DNA of 64,000 bases, taken from CAWIOX01 sp963837775. GTDB lineage: Bacteria; Pseudomonadota; Gammaproteobacteria; Burkholderiales; Burkholderiaceae_D. Where the stretch lies: NCBI GenBank assembly GCA_963837775.1, contig CAWIOX010000010.1, positions 1 to 64,000 on the forward strand, in the 5' to 3' direction. Each line of letters starts with the position of its first letter. The stretch's first letter is position 1. The translations under genes and the position numbers were made by a program. Positions 63,001-64,000 of this stretch are shown here, piece after piece. The notes below the pieces were generated by a model. It was not told the DNA's origin, did no database searches, and saw nothing but the letters and a program-made list of their open reading frames with translations.

Positions 63001-64000
63001 CTATTCATCAAATGCAATGAGTGTGCTCTTGTGGCGCAGGTTGGCTTCCACGGCCTGGCGGCCCAAATCCTTGCCAATGCCGGAGTTGTTGAAGCCGCCG
63101 CTTGGAATAATAAAATCGGCGGACCGGCCGTACCGGTTCACCCAAATGGTGCCGGCTTGAATGCGCCGGCGCGCGCGCAAAGCGCGGTTGATGTCACTGG
63201 TATAGACGCCGGCGGCCAGTCCATATCGGTGATCGGTGAGTTTCAGGCCCTCGTCTTCGTCGTCGAAACTTTGCACTGTCAGCACCGGCCCAAAGATTTC
63301 TTCGCGAACAGCCTCGGAGCTGGCCCCGACCTCTGACAAAATCGTTGGCTGATAGTAGGCGCCGTCATTCCCCGTACTCAGGGACCCGCCCCCGATAAGG
63401 GCACTGGCGCCACCAGCGATGGCGCGTTGGACGATGCCGTCAATCCGCTCCATTTGCGGATGGGAGATAATCGGCGAATAGGTCGTGCTGGCCGCCCAGG
63501 TCGGGCCCGGGCGAATCGCTTTGGTTAGCGCAATGATGCGATCGAGCAGCGGCGCTTCAATGCTGCGCTGAACGATCAGGCGGGATCCGGCGACGCACAC
63601 TTGGCCGGCATTGTTTAACAGCGAACCGGCTACCGCTCGTGCGACCCGGTCGAGATCCGTTACGTCGGCAAACACCAGTTGTGGGCTTTTGCCGCCGAGC
63701 TCCAGCGTCACGGGCTTGATGCCGCTTTGGGCACTGGCGACCATGATCGCCTCACCGGTACGGGTAGACCCGGTAAAGGAGATTTTTCCGACCATCGGAT
63801 GGCGGCAAAGAAGGTCGCCTGTCACCGCGCCGGTGCCTTGCACGACATTCAGGATGCCCTTGGGGATGCCCGCTTCGATCGCCAATTCCGCCAGCGCCAG
63901 CGCGCTGAACGGGGTCATCTCCGACGGTTTCAGTACCACCGCGTTGCCAGCGGCGAGCGCGGGCGCAATCTTGGTGATGGCCTGGGTGATCGGGAAATTC
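63001..64000 (-). CDS. NAD(P)-dependent aldehyde dehydrogenase, C-terminal two-thirds (runs off the window)
   Basis: The frame is open to the right edge (FPITQAITKIAPALAAGNAV, VVLKPSEMTPFSALALAELA). GKISFTGSTRTGEAI, TLELGGKSPQLVFADVTDLD (Glu) and GQVCVAGSRLIVQRS (catalytic Cys) are intact, as is EIFGPVLTVQSFDDEDEGLK. It is a close paralogue of the gene at 57327, without frameshift in the visible part. Two such genes point to parallel oxidation of aminoaldehydes. Confidence 0.92.
   Translation of the reverse strand, partial: NFPITQAITKIAPALAAGNAVVLKPSEMTPFSALALAELAIEAGIPKGILNVVQGTGAVTGDLLCRHPMVGKISFTGSTRTGEAIMVASAQSGIKPVTLELGGKSPQLVFADVTDLDRVARAVAGSLLNNAGQVCVAGSRLIVQRSIEAPLLDRIIALTKAIRPGPTWAASTTYSPIISHPQMERIDGIVQRAIAGGASALIGGGSLSTGNDGAYYQPTILSEVGASSEAVREEIFGPVLTVQSFDDEDEGLKLTDHRYGLAAGVYTSDINRALRARRRIQAGTIWVNRYGRSADFIIPSGGFNNSGIGKDLGRQAVEANLRHKSTLIAFDE

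Noticed and set aside
1..64000. CRISPR arrays, rRNA or tRNA genes
   Set aside because: No regularly spaced repeat-spacer pattern was seen, and no cloverleaf with GGTTCGA-type arm or rRNA-like block was noticed on reading; absence cannot be proven by eye.

Overview
The window looks like the chromosome of a GC-rich betaproteobacterium of the Burkholderiales, most like Oxalobacteraceae. This is judged from protein style: Gram-negative trimeric porins with conserved N-terminal beta-strands, an ArgC of that type, and many ISKra4, IS256, IS5 and IS66 elements. Base composition drops clearly at 42.7-44.7 kb and at 33.2-34.1 kb. Many genes that would otherwise be complete carry single-base frameshifts. 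Overlapping ATGA stop/start junctions survive around them, so sequencing or assembly indels are a serious alternative to real decay.

Layout. 0-7.5 kb: a minus-strand operon (glutathione peroxidase, FAD amine-oxidase-like protein, DUF1365, cyclopropane-fatty-acid-synthase-like methyltransferase, chalcone-isomerase-like protein, GPH/MFS carrier, DUF3833, SDR) diverges from a cobalamin-binding MerR regulator of the LitR/CarH type. The shared promoter holds three TTTGT-N5-ACAAA-like palindromes. This resembles the photo-oxidative (singlet oxygen) membrane-lipid operon known from other proteobacteria, here apparently under a B12 photoreceptor. 8-15 kb: a tyrosine integrase diverges from a KfrA-like coiled-coil DNA-binding protein across an AT-rich repeat region, followed by IS256 and ISKra4 elements and a HigBA toxin-antitoxin pair. 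15-18.6 kb: a 1137-residue zinc-ribbon/class III cyclase/AAA/TPR signalling protein. 18.6-20.8 kb: pieces of a group II intron, an IS3 element, a Tn3-family transposase and a transposition ATPase. 20.8-26 kb: a probable metal or iron uptake group (DUF4198, AraC, PepSY, porin), then a putidaredoxin-type ferredoxin and its reductase.

26-36 kb is a graveyard of truncated genes and transposon ends: a polyamine-type binding protein, a DAO-family oxidoreductase, alanine racemase, cupin, LysR and porin. An intact argC and an intact porin lie among them. 36-64 kb is a large catabolic island, nearly all on the minus strand. It holds (i) a HAD hydrolase, a hydroxylysine-kinase-like APH kinase, an AGXT2L-like phospho-lyase and an Lrp regulator; (ii) a tandem [fur + peptide-type binding protein] duplication; (iii) a low-GC pair of iminosuccinate-reductase/ornithine-cyclodeaminase and threonine-dehydratase relatives; (iv) a GhrA-like reductase and a bicupin; (v) a tightly overlapping operon of dipeptide-type ABC transporter plus a three-subunit opine/amino-acid oxidase (small 2Fe-2S subunit, FAD/BFD subunit, DAO subunit); (vi) a PuuB-like oxidase, a second HAD and an aldehyde dehydrogenase; (vii) on the plus strand, two tandem GNAT acetyltransferases and a class V aminotransferase.

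The island reads as uptake, oxidative de-amination or C-N cleavage, and aldehyde or glyoxylate processing of an N-substituted or hydroxylated amino acid. The substrate cannot be fixed from sequence alone.
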